Of a stretch of DNA of 22,555 nucleotides, positions 6,208-13,815 are shown in pieces. The DNA comes from an uncultured Lachnospiraceae bacterium (GTDB lineage: Bacteria > Bacillota > Clostridia > Lachnospirales > Lachnospiraceae): assembly GCA_910585995.1 (NCBI GenBank), contig CAJUGG010000078.1, forward strand, positions 1 to 22,555. Direction: 5' to 3'. A model generated the notes under the pieces. It was not told where the DNA came from. It searched no databases and worked only from the letters and a program-made list of their open reading frames with translations. Both the position numbers and the translations under genes were made by a program. Positions within the stretch are counted from its first letter, which is position 1. Every line of letters begins with the position of its first letter.

Positions 6208-7186
6208 GTATTATTTATCTATACTGACTGTATGGATAATGGCGGGAGTGCTGGGCTGTGGGAGACAGGAAGTGCCGCAAGAGAAAGAAAAACTACAGAT
6301 TGTATGCACCATATTTCCGGAGTACGACTGGGTAAAACAGATTTTGGGAGAGCGCCTCGGAGAGGTGGAGCTTACGCTCCTTATGACAAATGGAGCAGAC
6401 TTGCACAGCTATCAGCCGACGGTGTGGGATATGCAGAAGATTGCAGATGCAGATCTGTTTCTCTATGTGGGAGGAGAGTCGGATGGCTGGGTGGAGGCGG
6501 CGCTTAGGTATGGAGGCAATCCAGAGCGAAAGACCCTGAATCTTTTAGAGATCTTAGGCGAGGCTGTGAAGGAGGAGGAGCATGTGGAAGGGATGCAGAC
6601 CGGGAGAGGGCATGAGCATGAAGAAGAGGAAGCAGAAGCCGATGAACATGTATGGCTGTCCCTTCGCAATGCCGAAGTGATCTGTGAAAAGGTGACAGAG
6701 GTGCTCTGTGAGCTGGACGAGGCACACAGGGATCTCTATTGGCGGCAAGGGGAGACCTATGTGCAAAAGCTTAAGAACCTGGACCTTGATTATCAAAATG
6801 TGGTGGAACAGGCAGATTCGCCGGTGCTGTTATTTGGAGATCGTTTTCCCTTCCGGTATCTGACAGAGGATTACGGGATCGAGTATTATGCGGCTTTTGC
6901 CGGCTGTTCGGCAGAGACGGAAGCAAGCTTTGAGACCATTACATTTTTAGCGGATCAAACAGGGGCGCTTTCCCTGAAAGCCGTGTTGAAGATCGATGGT
7001 TCGGATGGAAAGATTGCCCGGACGATTGCAGGAAACACCAGTTCGAGAGATCAAAAGGTGCTGATGCTGGATTCTATGCAGTCAGTGAGCACGCAGGAGA
7101 TTGCACAGGGAACCACATATCTCTCCATCATGGAACAAAATCTGAAAGTGCTGAGTGAGGCATGGGAAGTGACAGGAGGAAAATAG
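6194..7186 (+). CDS. znuA: Zinc-type ABC transporter substrate-binding lipoprotein (ZnuA/AdcA-like)
   Basis: A 330-aa cluster A-I metal-binding protein. I chose ATG 6194 because it follows GGAGG (6184-6188) and starts a lipoprotein signal peptide with lipobox VLGC (lipidated C22); an upstream in-frame ATG at 6134 would bury it. H71 (GADLHSYQP) and H152 (DEHVWLS) match two conserved metal ligands. A short His/Glu-rich loop (H140, H142 and acidic residues, to about 150) is typical of zinc-specific members. At the third ligand position most relatives have His or Glu (HDAF/EGAF); here it reads GDRF, so D216 may substitute. D293 (LDSM) fits the fourth. It captures metal outside the membrane for the ATPase and permease encoded next. 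Confidence 0.88.
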   Translation: MKKFKYYLSILTVWIMAGVLGCGRQEVPQEKEKLQIVCTIFPEYDWVKQILGERLGEVELTLLMTNGADLHSYQPTVWDMQKIADADLFLYVGGESDGWVEAALRYGGNPERKTLNLLEILGEAVKEEEHVEGMQTGRGHEHEEEEAEADEHVWLSLRNAEVICEKVTEVLCELDEAHRDLYWRQGETYVQKLKNLDLDYQNVVEQADSPVLLFGDRFPFRYLTEDYGIEYYAAFAGCSAETEASFETITFLADQTGALSLKAVLKIDGSDGKIARTIAGNTSSRDQKVLMLDSMQSVSTQEIAQGTTYLSIMEQNLKVLSEAWEVTGGK

Positions 7187-7187
7187 A

Positions 7188-7907
7188 TTGGCGCAGCTTT
7201 GGTGTAAAGATGTGGTATTGGGTTATGAAGGAAAAGCAGTGGTGCAGAATCTGAATTTTGAGGTAAATAAAGGGGATTATCTGTGCATTGTGGGAGAAAA
7301 TGGGTCTGGGAAAAGTACCTTGATGAAGGCCCTGTTGCAGCTGAAGAAGCCTATGGCAGGGGAGATTACAACAGGAGAGGGATTAGAGGCAGACAAGATC
7401 GGATATCTGCCTCAACAGACCATTGTACAGAGAGATTTTCCAGCGTCAGTACAGGAGATTGTGCGTTCCGGGTGTTTGGGAAGGTTTGGCTGGCATCCAT
7501 TTTACCAGAAAGCCGAGAAGGCCATCGCTGAGAAAAATATGAAAAAGCTGGGGATCCTGCCGTTGGCTAAACGCTGCTATCGGGAATTATCAGGCGGGCA
7601 GCAGCAGCGGGTGCTGTTGGCGAGAGCCTTGTGTGCCACCAAGTATATGTTGCTTTTGGATGAACCGGTGGCTGGCTTGGATCCTGTGGCAGTACAGGAG
7701 ATGTATGATCTTTTAAAACGGCTCAATCAGGAGGAGAAGATCACGATTATTATGGTGTCTCACGATATCCGGGCGGCGGTGCTGTATGCGGATCATATCC
7801 TTCATATCAGTGAAGAACCGTTGTTTTTTGGAACGAAAGAAGAGTATCAAAACAGTGAGATCGGTAAAGAGTATCTGTCTGTGACAGGAGGAGAACAACA
7901 TGTTTGA
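7188..7907 (+). CDS. znuC: Metal ABC transporter ATPase (ZnuC-like)
   Basis: A 239-aa ABC ATPase that powers the adjacent permease. Walker A GENGSGKST is at 36-44; the Q-loop segment is YLPQQT, the signature LSGGQQQR, Walker B LLLDEP, and the H-loop SHD. The start is TTG at 7188, only one base after the lipoprotein stop. It is supported by GGAGGA (7175-7180) 7 nt upstream, and the N-terminus then aligns with the normal family start (a beta-strand LWCKDVVLGYEG before the P-loop). A weak TTG start may set subunit stoichiometry. The end overlaps the permease gene by 8 nt, indicating translational coupling. Confidence 0.92.
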   Translation: MAQLWCKDVVLGYEGKAVVQNLNFEVNKGDYLCIVGENGSGKSTLMKALLQLKKPMAGEITTGEGLEADKIGYLPQQTIVQRDFPASVQEIVRSGCLGRFGWHPFYQKAEKAIAEKNMKKLGILPLAKRCYRELSGGQQQRVLLARALCATKYMLLLDEPVAGLDPVAVQEMYDLLKRLNQEEKITIIMVSHDIRAAVLYADHILHISEEPLFFGTKEEYQNSEIGKEYLSVTGGEQHV

Positions 7908-8736
7908 GATGCTTAAGATGTATTTTAGTTATCCGTTTGTAAGGTATGCGATGCTGGTGGGCGTGCTGATCGCGTTGTCTTCCTCTCTGCTGGGAGTATC
8001 ATTGGTGTTGAAACGATTTTCATTTATCGGGGATGGACTTTCTCATGTGGCATTTGGCGCTATGGCTATAGGGACGGTGCTGGATGTGGCGAGCGATACC
8101 GCAGTGGTGCTGCCGGTTACGATCTTCTGTGCCGTCCTTTTGCTCCGCACCGGACAGCATGCCAGATTAAAAGGAGATGCGGTGATTGCCATGATCTCGG
8201 TGGGGGCACTGGCGTTCGGCTATCTGTTTTTAAACCTGTTTTCCAAATCGGCAAATCTGACAGGAGATGTGTGCAGCACTTTGTTTGGTTCCACAGCGAT
8301 ACTCACGCTCTCTGTCCTGGATGTGTGGTTATGTATTGGGATGTCTGTACTGGTGGTACTGGTCTTTGTCCTCTTTTATCACCGGATCTTTGCCGTGACG
8401 TTTGATGAGACGTTTGCCCAGGCCACAGGGATGAAGGTAAACCGCTACAATCTTATGATTGCTGTAGTGACCGCTTCTGTGATTGTACTGGCCATGAAGC
8501 TGGTGGGATCGCTTTTGATCTCGGCTCTTTTGATCTTTCCGGCCTTGTCTGCCATGCGGCTTTTTAAAAGTTTTTGTGGAGTGATCGTATGTTCTGCAAT
8601 GCTGTCAGTGGTGTGCGCATCCACAGGGATCTTGCTCTCGATCCTGGCATCCACGCCGGTGGGAGCTACAATTGTCTGTGTGGACATCGCAGCATTTGGC
8701 CTGTGCAGCCTGACCGGTGTGTGCCTAAGACGCTGA
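7900..8736 (+). CDS. znuB: Metal ABC transporter permease (ZnuB-like)
   Basis: A 278-aa hydrophobic protein of the ABC-3 family with about eight membrane helices. The conserved early segment LKRFSFIGDGLSHVAFGAMA (about 37-56) and the LVGSLLISALLIFPALSAM stretch in the second half are characteristic of Znu/Adc/Mnt permeases. It is expected to form the membrane channel for zinc (or manganese) with the preceding ATPase and binding protein. GGAGAA precedes the ATG. It is the last gene of the metal operon; no clear terminator follows, so some read-through into the next genes is possible. Confidence 0.92.
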   Translation: MFEMLKMYFSYPFVRYAMLVGVLIALSSSLLGVSLVLKRFSFIGDGLSHVAFGAMAIGTVLDVASDTAVVLPVTIFCAVLLLRTGQHARLKGDAVIAMISVGALAFGYLFLNLFSKSANLTGDVCSTLFGSTAILTLSVLDVWLCIGMSVLVVLVFVLFYHRIFAVTFDETFAQATGMKVNRYNLMIAVVTASVIVLAMKLVGSLLISALLIFPALSAMRLFKSFCGVIVCSAMLSVVCASTGILLSILASTPVGATIVCVDIAAFGLCSLTGVCLRR

Positions 8737-8753
8737 AGACACAGAAGAAACAG

Positions 8754-8782
8754 TTGCCGGACATGCAAAAACAGGGTATACT
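8754..8782 (+). promoter_or_regulatory. Candidate promoter for the ADH-ALDH-hydE cluster
   Basis: TTGCCG (8754-8759), a 17-bp spacer and TATACT (8777-8782), 47 bp upstream of the alcohol dehydrogenase ATG. Both boxes have 4-5 matches to consensus. It is the only reasonable candidate in the 93-bp gap after the permease gene. Confidence 0.55.
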
Positions 8783-8829
8783 GAGATGTAGATTTTAACG
8801 TTATCTTATGGACTGAGGAGTATAACGAT

Positions 8830-10032
8830 ATGTGGATTACGAGAAAATGGTATTGCAGAAGCTTTCAGATGGTTTTTCGTTTCGCACTTCCTCTCTTGCC
8901 CTATCGGAATCCGAAGATTATCCCGTCTGTGGCTGGTGTGGCAGATGTATGCCAAAAAAAGTCCATAGAATCGGTGATGATCGTCACAGACAGCGGAGTT
9001 CGTAAGTTAGGGCTTATCTGTTTTCTGCAAAAGACTTTGTCGGAGGCGGGGATTTCCTATTGTATCTATGACCGGACGGTGGCAAATCCCACCATCTGGA
9101 ATGTGGAAGAGGCAAGAGAGATGTATCTCTCTCATGGGGCGCAGGCACTGATTGCTTTTGGAGGAGGTTCTTCCATGGACTGCGCCAAGGCAGCCGGGGC
9201 GCGGATTGTAAAGCCTAAGCAGAGCATCCGGCAGATGAAAGGATTGTTAAAGGTACATAAGAAGCTTCCGCTCTTGATTGCGATTCCCACCACTGCGGGG
9301 ACAGGCAGTGAGACGACGCTGGCGGCCGTGATTACAGACAGCGAAAAACATCATAAGTACCCGATCAATGACTTTAGTCTGATCCCGCGCTATGCCGTAT
9401 TGGACTATCATGAGACGCTGGGGCTTCCCAAGGGACTGACAGCCACTACAGGGATGGATGCGCTGACGCATGCAGTGGAAGCCTATATCGGCAATTCCAC
9501 CACGAAAGAGACGCGTATGATGGCAGAAGAGGCGGTACATTTGATCTATCAGTATCTAAAAGCCGCCTATGACGATGGAAATGACAAAGAGGCCCGCAGC
9601 GGGATGCTAAAGGCCGCCTATTGCGCAGGAGTGGCGTTTACCAAATCCTATGTAGGATATGTTCACGCGGTCGCCCATTCTCTTGGCGGTCAGTATGGGA
9701 CGCCTCATGGGCTGGCCAATGCGGTGATCCTGCCCATCGTGCTGCGGATGTATGGCCGGGCCTGTGAAAAGAAGCTGGCGCGTCTTTCTAAAAATGCTGG
9801 TGTTGTGGAGCGCGGGATGAAAGACAAAGATGCCGCGGCCTGTTTTATCGACTGGATTCAGTGGATGAATGATACGATGGGGATTCCGCGTCATCTGCCG
9901 GAGATCCAGGAGGAGGATATTCCTGTGATGGCCGGCCATGCAGACAAAGAAGGCAATCCGCTGTATCCGGTTCCAGTGCTGATGAATCAGAAGGAACTAG
10001 AACGGATCTACCGAGAAGTAAAGGGGAGATAA
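8830..10032 (+). CDS. Iron-containing alcohol dehydrogenase
   Basis: A 400-aa group III alcohol dehydrogenase that interconverts alcohols and aldehydes with NAD(P)H. The nucleotide-binding loop GGGSSMD is at 111-117 and the pyrophosphate-contact segment IPTTAGTGSE is near 152. The four metal ligands line up with the FucO/AdhB pattern: D210 and H214 (MDALTH), H279 (VHAVAH) and H293 (TPHGLAN), with H283 as the conserved extra His. The ATG follows GAGGAG with 9-nt spacing. The aldehyde dehydrogenase gene begins 3 nt after its stop, so the pair probably channels an aldehyde intermediate between alcohol and acid. Substrate not determinable; the N-terminal LPLLPYRNPKII segment is common in medium-chain or branched substrate members. 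Confidence 0.9.
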   Translation: MWITRKWYCRSFQMVFRFALPLLPYRNPKIIPSVAGVADVCQKKSIESVMIVTDSGVRKLGLICFLQKTLSEAGISYCIYDRTVANPTIWNVEEAREMYLSHGAQALIAFGGGSSMDCAKAAGARIVKPKQSIRQMKGLLKVHKKLPLLIAIPTTAGTGSETTLAAVITDSEKHHKYPINDFSLIPRYAVLDYHETLGLPKGLTATTGMDALTHAVEAYIGNSTTKETRMMAEEAVHLIYQYLKAAYDDGNDKEARSGMLKAAYCAGVAFTKSYVGYVHAVAHSLGGQYGTPHGLANAVILPIVLRMYGRACEKKLARLSKNAGVVERGMKDKDAAACFIDWIQWMNDTMGIPRHLPEIQEEDIPVMAGHADKEGNPLYPVPVLMNQKELERIYREVKGR

Positions 10033-10035
10033 CCC

Positions 10036-11406
10036 ATGAAGACGGATACATTGATAAAAAAACAACGAGCGTTTTTTGATACGGGCAAGACCTTGGCAGT
10101 TACGGAGCGGATGAAAGCGCTTACGTCTTTGGAGCAGGCGTTGCTTGCATACGAAGAGAAACTGTCACAGGCACTTTTAGCGGATCTTGGAAAATCCCGC
10201 GCCGAATCCTATATGTGTGAGATCGGGCTGACGCTCTCAGAGCTTCGCTATATGAAAAAGCATCTGGTTTCTTTTACTAAAAGGCGTTTGATAAGGACTC
10301 CGCTGGCCCAATTTCCCTCCAAAAGTTTTACGATACAGGAGCCTTATGGGGTGGTACTGATTATGTCTCCGTGGAATTATCCGGTACTTTTGACCTTAGA
10401 GCCACTAATCGGGGCACTGGCAGCAGGAAATTGCTGCGTGGTCAAACCTTCCGCCTATGCCCCTGCAACTTCTGCTGTGCTCGCACAGATGATTTCTGAG
10501 ACTTATAAAGAGGAATATGTGGCAGTGGTAGAAGGGGGCAGAGAGGAAAATCAAAACCTCCTGGAGCAGAGATTTGATTATATCTTCTTTACCGGAGGTG
10601 TCCGTGTGGGACGTCTGGTGATGGAAAAAGCTTCTGCGCATCTGACTCCGGTGACCCTGGAGCTGGGTGGGAAAAGTCCCTGTATTGTGGAGCATACAGC
10701 CGATCTGAAGCTGACGGCAAGGAGGCTGGTCTTTGGGAAATATCTCAATTGCGGACAGACCTGTGTAGCCCCTGATTATGTGCTTGTGGAACAGGAAGCA
10801 GAAGAAGAGCTTTTGCATCATATCAAACGGGAGATTGTAAGACAATTTGGTAAAAAGCCTCTTTTGAATCCTTCCTATGGCAAGATGATCAATCAAAAAC
10901 ATTTTGACCGTGTAATCGGTCTGATCAATCAAAAGAAAGTGGTTCATGGGGGAGAATGGGATGCACAGACCCTTCAGATCGCGCCCACGGTGCTCAGGGG
11001 AGTGACCGCAGAGGATGCCTTGATGCAGGAAGAGATCTTTGGCCCACTGCTTCCCATTATCACAGTATCCTCCATGAAGGAGGCCTATACCTTTGTCAAA
11101 CATAGGCCCAAACCATTGGCACTGTATCTCTTCACCAGCGATGCCAGGATCGAAGAGCGCTTTTTAGGACAGCTTTCCTTTGGCGGAGGCTGTGTCAATG
11201 ATACGATTATCCATCTGGCTACTTCCGAGATGGGATTTGGCGGCGTGGGCAGCAGCGGGATGGGTTCCTATCATGGAAGGAAGAGCTTTGAGACCTTCAG
11301 CCATGAAAAAAGTATTGTGAAAAAATTCACATGGCTGGATTTGCCGATGCGGTATCAGCCTTATTATAAGATCAAAGAGACACTGGTCAGGATGTTTGTA
11401 AAATAG
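10036..11406 (+). CDS. NAD(P)-dependent aldehyde dehydrogenase (class 3-like)
   Basis: A 456-aa enzyme oxidising aldehydes to acids. The general-base Glu is E209 in LELGGKSP, the catalytic nucleophile is C243 in NCGQTCVAPDY, and the segments MSPWNYP (cofactor site), FFTGG and EEIFGPLLPI are all present. The short length and the GQTCVAPDY motif match the class 3/fatty-aldehyde group rather than the CoA-acylating type, so the product should be a free acid. A hydrophobic/basic C-terminal tail (KIKETLVRMFVK) may support membrane contact. Start ATG at 10036 follows AAGGGGAG. With the alcohol dehydrogenase just upstream, a two-step alcohol-to-acid (or reverse) route is inferred. Confidence 0.9.
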   Translation: MKTDTLIKKQRAFFDTGKTLAVTERMKALTSLEQALLAYEEKLSQALLADLGKSRAESYMCEIGLTLSELRYMKKHLVSFTKRRLIRTPLAQFPSKSFTIQEPYGVVLIMSPWNYPVLLTLEPLIGALAAGNCCVVKPSAYAPATSAVLAQMISETYKEEYVAVVEGGREENQNLLEQRFDYIFFTGGVRVGRLVMEKASAHLTPVTLELGGKSPCIVEHTADLKLTARRLVFGKYLNCGQTCVAPDYVLVEQEAEEELLHHIKREIVRQFGKKPLLNPSYGKMINQKHFDRVIGLINQKKVVHGGEWDAQTLQIAPTVLRGVTAEDALMQEEIFGPLLPIITVSSMKEAYTFVKHRPKPLALYLFTSDARIEERFLGQLSFGGGCVNDTIIHLATSEMGFGGVGSSGMGSYHGRKSFETFSHEKSIVKKFTWLDLPMRYQPYYKIKETLVRMFVK

Positions 11407-11417
11407 AGGACTTCATT

Positions 11418-12479
11418 GTGAAAGAGATCGCTAAGAGATATATCAAAGATACCGATATTACCAAAGAGGAATGGATCGAGCTGCTTGGCTGTGCAGAAGA
11501 CCCGGACACGGTTCAGGGGCTTGCAAAGGAAGCAGTCCGCATCCGAAAGCAGTATTATGGGGAGAAAGTCTATGTAAGAGGCCTGATAGAATTTACCAAT
11601 TATTGTAAAAATGACTGTTATTACTGCGGGATTCGCAGGGGCAATCTCCATGCCTGCCGCTATCGGCTCCGTAAAGAGGAGATCTTAGACTGCTGCCGGG
11701 AAGGATACCAGCTTGGATTCCGAACATTCGTTCTGCAAGGCGGGGAGGATCGCTGGTTTACGGATGAACGGATGGCTGAGATCATCCGGGCAATCCGGGA
11801 GACATATCCGGACTGCGCGATCACTCTGTCGATCGGTGAGCGGAGTAAGGAGAGTTATCGCCTGTTTCGTCAAGCTGGGGCGGACCGCTATCTGTTGCGC
11901 CATGAGACAGCCAATGAGAGGCATTACGGCACGCTGCATCCTTCTAGTATGAGTCTGGCGGTACGTAAGCAGTGTCTGCATGATCTAAGAGAGCTGGGCT
12001 ATCAGGTGGGAGCCGGATTTATGGTGGGTTCTCCAGGACAGACGCTTAATTGTCTGGCAGAAGACCTGATGTTTTTAAAGGAATTAAAACCCCATATGGT
12101 TGGGATCGGGCCTTTTATCCCTCATCATGATACCATTTTTGCCAAAGAGCCTGCAGGCAGCGTGTCGATGACGCTGTACTTATTGTCGCTGATCCGGATT
12201 TTATTGCCGCAGGTACTGCTTCCGGCTACCACTGCCTTGGGAACTTTGGACCCGAAAGGCAGAGAGAAAGGATTGTCTGTGGGAGCCAATGTAGTGATGC
12301 CCAATCTGTCTCCGGTACAGAATAGAAAACAGTATGATCTGTATGACAATAAAATCTGTACAGGAGAAGAAGCGGCAGAGTGCTTAGTGTGCCTGGCACA
12401 GAGAGTGCAGCGCGTGGGTTATCATCTGGTTCATGAACGCGGGGATGCCTATGGAATAGAAAAGGAGCCAATATTATGA
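11418..12479 (+). CDS. hydE: [FeFe]-hydrogenase maturation radical SAM protein HydE
   Basis: A 353-aa radical SAM enzyme that helps build the [2Fe] subcluster of the hydrogenase active site. The SAM-cluster motif CxxxCxxC is C63-C67-C70 (CKNDCYYC). A second cluster motif CX7CX2C is at C314, C322, C325, as in the Thermotoga HydE, and IGPFIPHHDTIF is a HydE hallmark that separates it from BioB and PylB. Start is GTG at 11418 with GAGGA 7 nt upstream, 11 bp after the aldehyde dehydrogenase stop. Neither hydF, hydG nor a hydrogenase gene is in the window. Its 3' end overlaps the HicB-like gene by 4 nt (ATGA), so the two are translationally coupled. Confidence 0.93.
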   Translation: MKEIAKRYIKDTDITKEEWIELLGCAEDPDTVQGLAKEAVRIRKQYYGEKVYVRGLIEFTNYCKNDCYYCGIRRGNLHACRYRLRKEEILDCCREGYQLGFRTFVLQGGEDRWFTDERMAEIIRAIRETYPDCAITLSIGERSKESYRLFRQAGADRYLLRHETANERHYGTLHPSSMSLAVRKQCLHDLRELGYQVGAGFMVGSPGQTLNCLAEDLMFLKELKPHMVGIGPFIPHHDTIFAKEPAGSVSMTLYLLSLIRILLPQVLLPATTALGTLDPKGREKGLSVGANVVMPNLSPVQNRKQYDLYDNKICTGEEAAECLVCLAQRVQRVGYHLVHERGDAYGIEKEPIL

Positions 12480-12754
12480 AATTTATGTATCCGGCAAGGA
12501 TCAAAAAGACAGAAAAAGGGACTTATCAGGCTACGTTTCCAGATCTGGCATGTTGTGAGGCAGAGGGTGATACCCTGGAAGAAACGGTGGAGCTTGCCAA
12601 TGAAGCGTTGTATGACTGGATCAGCTTAGAACTTACAGAAGAGGATGCCGAACTTCCTGCTGTTACTGATATCAGGGATATGGAATTGGAAGAGGGCGTG
12701 GTCGTTCGGATGATCTGTGTCAATATCCGTTTTACCGACGGATGGGATGAATAG
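12476..12754 (+). CDS. HicB-like protein without adjacent HicA
   Basis: A 92-aa protein with the HicB antitoxin core: an N-terminal YPARIKKTEKGTYQATFPDL strand pair, then EGDTLEETVELANEALYDWI, the helix typical of the HicB/UPF0150 fold. The C-terminus (VVVRMICVNIRFTDGWDE) does not show an obvious ribbon-helix-helix or helix-turn-helix DNA-binding domain. No HicA toxin gene lies on either side: hydE overlaps its start and an unrelated 139-aa gene follows 19 bp later. It may be a solitary HicB-fold regulator or binding protein co-opted into this operon; a toxin-antitoxin role is not supported by the context. Confidence 0.75.
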   Translation: MKFMYPARIKKTEKGTYQATFPDLACCEAEGDTLEETVELANEALYDWISLELTEEDAELPAVTDIRDMELEEGVVVRMICVNIRFTDGWDE

Positions 12755-12773
12755 GTAGAACAGGTGGGTGTTT

Positions 12774-13193
12774 ATGACAATCTATATCAATATGAAAGCA
12801 GCCGGAAAACGCAAAGCGATATTGGAGCAGGTTCCATATGAGCTGCCAGACGGCGTGGCAACACTTCGGGATTTTTTAACAGAACTGGTAAAGATCGAAG
12901 TGGAAAATTATAATCAAAAGGGAACGGATGTTCAGGTGATCCCCTATCTTACCAAAGAAGAAGTGGAAGAACAGGCATCTGTGGGAAAAGTAGGATTTGG
13001 CAGGGTTTATTCAGAAAAACAGGCGGATGCTGCCAAAGCAGTGGTCAATGCGATTCAGTGTTTTGAAGACGGCCTGATCCGGGTCTTTCAAAATGAGACA
13101 GAACTGAAGGAACTAAATATGCCCATAGAGCTTCATAAAGACGACTGTTTTACCCTGATCAGGCTGACATTTTTAGCTGGCAGACTCTGGTGA
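12774..13193 (+). CDS. Conserved-looking 139-aa protein of unknown function, possibly beta-grasp fold
   Basis: I do not recognise a named family. ATG 12774 is preferred over GTG 12768 because AGGTGG (12762-12767) is then 6 nt away. The protein starts with a strand (MTIYINMKAAGKRK), has TLRDFLTELVKIEV near residue 32 and ends RVFQNETELKELNMPIELHKDD-type sequence followed by the strand TLIRLTFLAGRLW. A strand, then VxxLRDFLxxL, and finally a VxxNxxxIxxLxxxxxLxDxDxxxLI pattern is reminiscent of MoaD/ThiS-type beta-grasp proteins with an insert (about 50-95). There is no terminal GG, so ubiquitin-like activation is unlikely. It is the last gene before a strong terminator and probably co-transcribed with hydE and the HicB-like gene. 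Confidence 0.8.
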   Translation: MTIYINMKAAGKRKAILEQVPYELPDGVATLRDFLTELVKIEVENYNQKGTDVQVIPYLTKEEVEEQASVGKVGFGRVYSEKQADAAKAVVNAIQCFEDGLIRVFQNETELKELNMPIELHKDDCFTLIRLTFLAGRLW

Positions 13194-13207
13194 GGAAACA
13201 GGATATC

Positions 13208-13255
13208 AAAAGCTGCTGCAGGACTTGATGAGCGATGGTCCTACGGCAGCTTTTT
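13208..13255 (+). terminator. Rho-independent terminator of the ADH-ALDH-hydE cluster
   Basis: AAAAGCTGC (13208-13216) pairs with GCAGCTTTT (13246-13254). After a 3-nt internal loop AGGAC (13220-13224) pairs with GTCCT (13238-13242), with a 13-nt loop. TTTTT at 13251-13255 follows the stem. The A-run on the other side could let it serve the convergent fumarase genes too, although it overlaps their region only at the end. Confidence 0.85.
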
Positions 13256-13256
13256 G

Positions 13257-13814
13257 TTAAGAACGAGAAGCCAGATAGGAGGCTCTGCCTTCTTCGTAGA
13301 GATTTCTGCCTTCACAGTCGATGATGACCACCAGAGGCATCTCTTCCACATATAATTCCCGCAGAGCTTCTGCACCTAAGTCTTCATAGGCAATCAGTTC
13401 TGCTTTTTTGATACATTTGGCAAGCAGTGCGCCGGCGCCTCCGATCGCGCCAAAGTAGACGCCGTGATATGTCTTCATAGCTTCTATTACTTCTGGAAGA
13501 CGGGCACCTTTGCCGATCATGCCTCTGGCTCCCACAGACATCAGGGTAGGGGCGTAGGCGTCCATACGGCCGCTGGTGGTAGGGCCGGCAGAGCCGATCA
13601 CTTGTCCTGGCTTGGCAGGAGTAGGGCCTACATAGTAGATCGTGGCATCCTTGGGATCAAAAGGCAGTGTCTCGCCCCTTGCCAGTGCCTCGCACATCCT
13701 TTTATGTCCCGCATCTCTGGAGGTGTAGATCGTCCCGGTAAGATAGACCGTATCTCCGGCATGGAGCGTCTGGGCGAGTTCTTCCGTAAGTGGCAGTGTC
13801 AGATGTCTTTCCAT
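13257..13814 (-). CDS. Class I fumarate hydratase, beta (C-terminal) subunit
   Basis: A 185-aa subunit of the Fe-S hydro-lyase that converts fumarate and malate; together with the alpha subunit it corresponds to one-chain FumA/FumB. Diagnostic segments are GDTVYLTGTIYTSRDAGHKR (about 20-39), PAKPGQVIGSAGPTTSGRMD (substrate site) and the IGKG and GAIGGAGALLAKCIKKAE stretches. The L(+)-tartrate dehydratase beta subunit is closely related and cannot be fully excluded. Start ATG 13814 is 1 nt after the alpha-subunit stop and follows GGAGGT within the end of the alpha gene, so translation is coupled. Confidence 0.9.
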   Translation of the reverse strand: MERHLTLPLTEELAQTLHAGDTVYLTGTIYTSRDAGHKRMCEALARGETLPFDPKDATIYYVGPTPAKPGQVIGSAGPTTSGRMDAYAPTLMSVGARGMIGKGARLPEVIEAMKTYHGVYFGAIGGAGALLAKCIKKAELIAYEDLGAEALRELYVEEMPLVVIIDCEGRNLYEEGRASYLASRS

Positions 13815-13815
13815 A

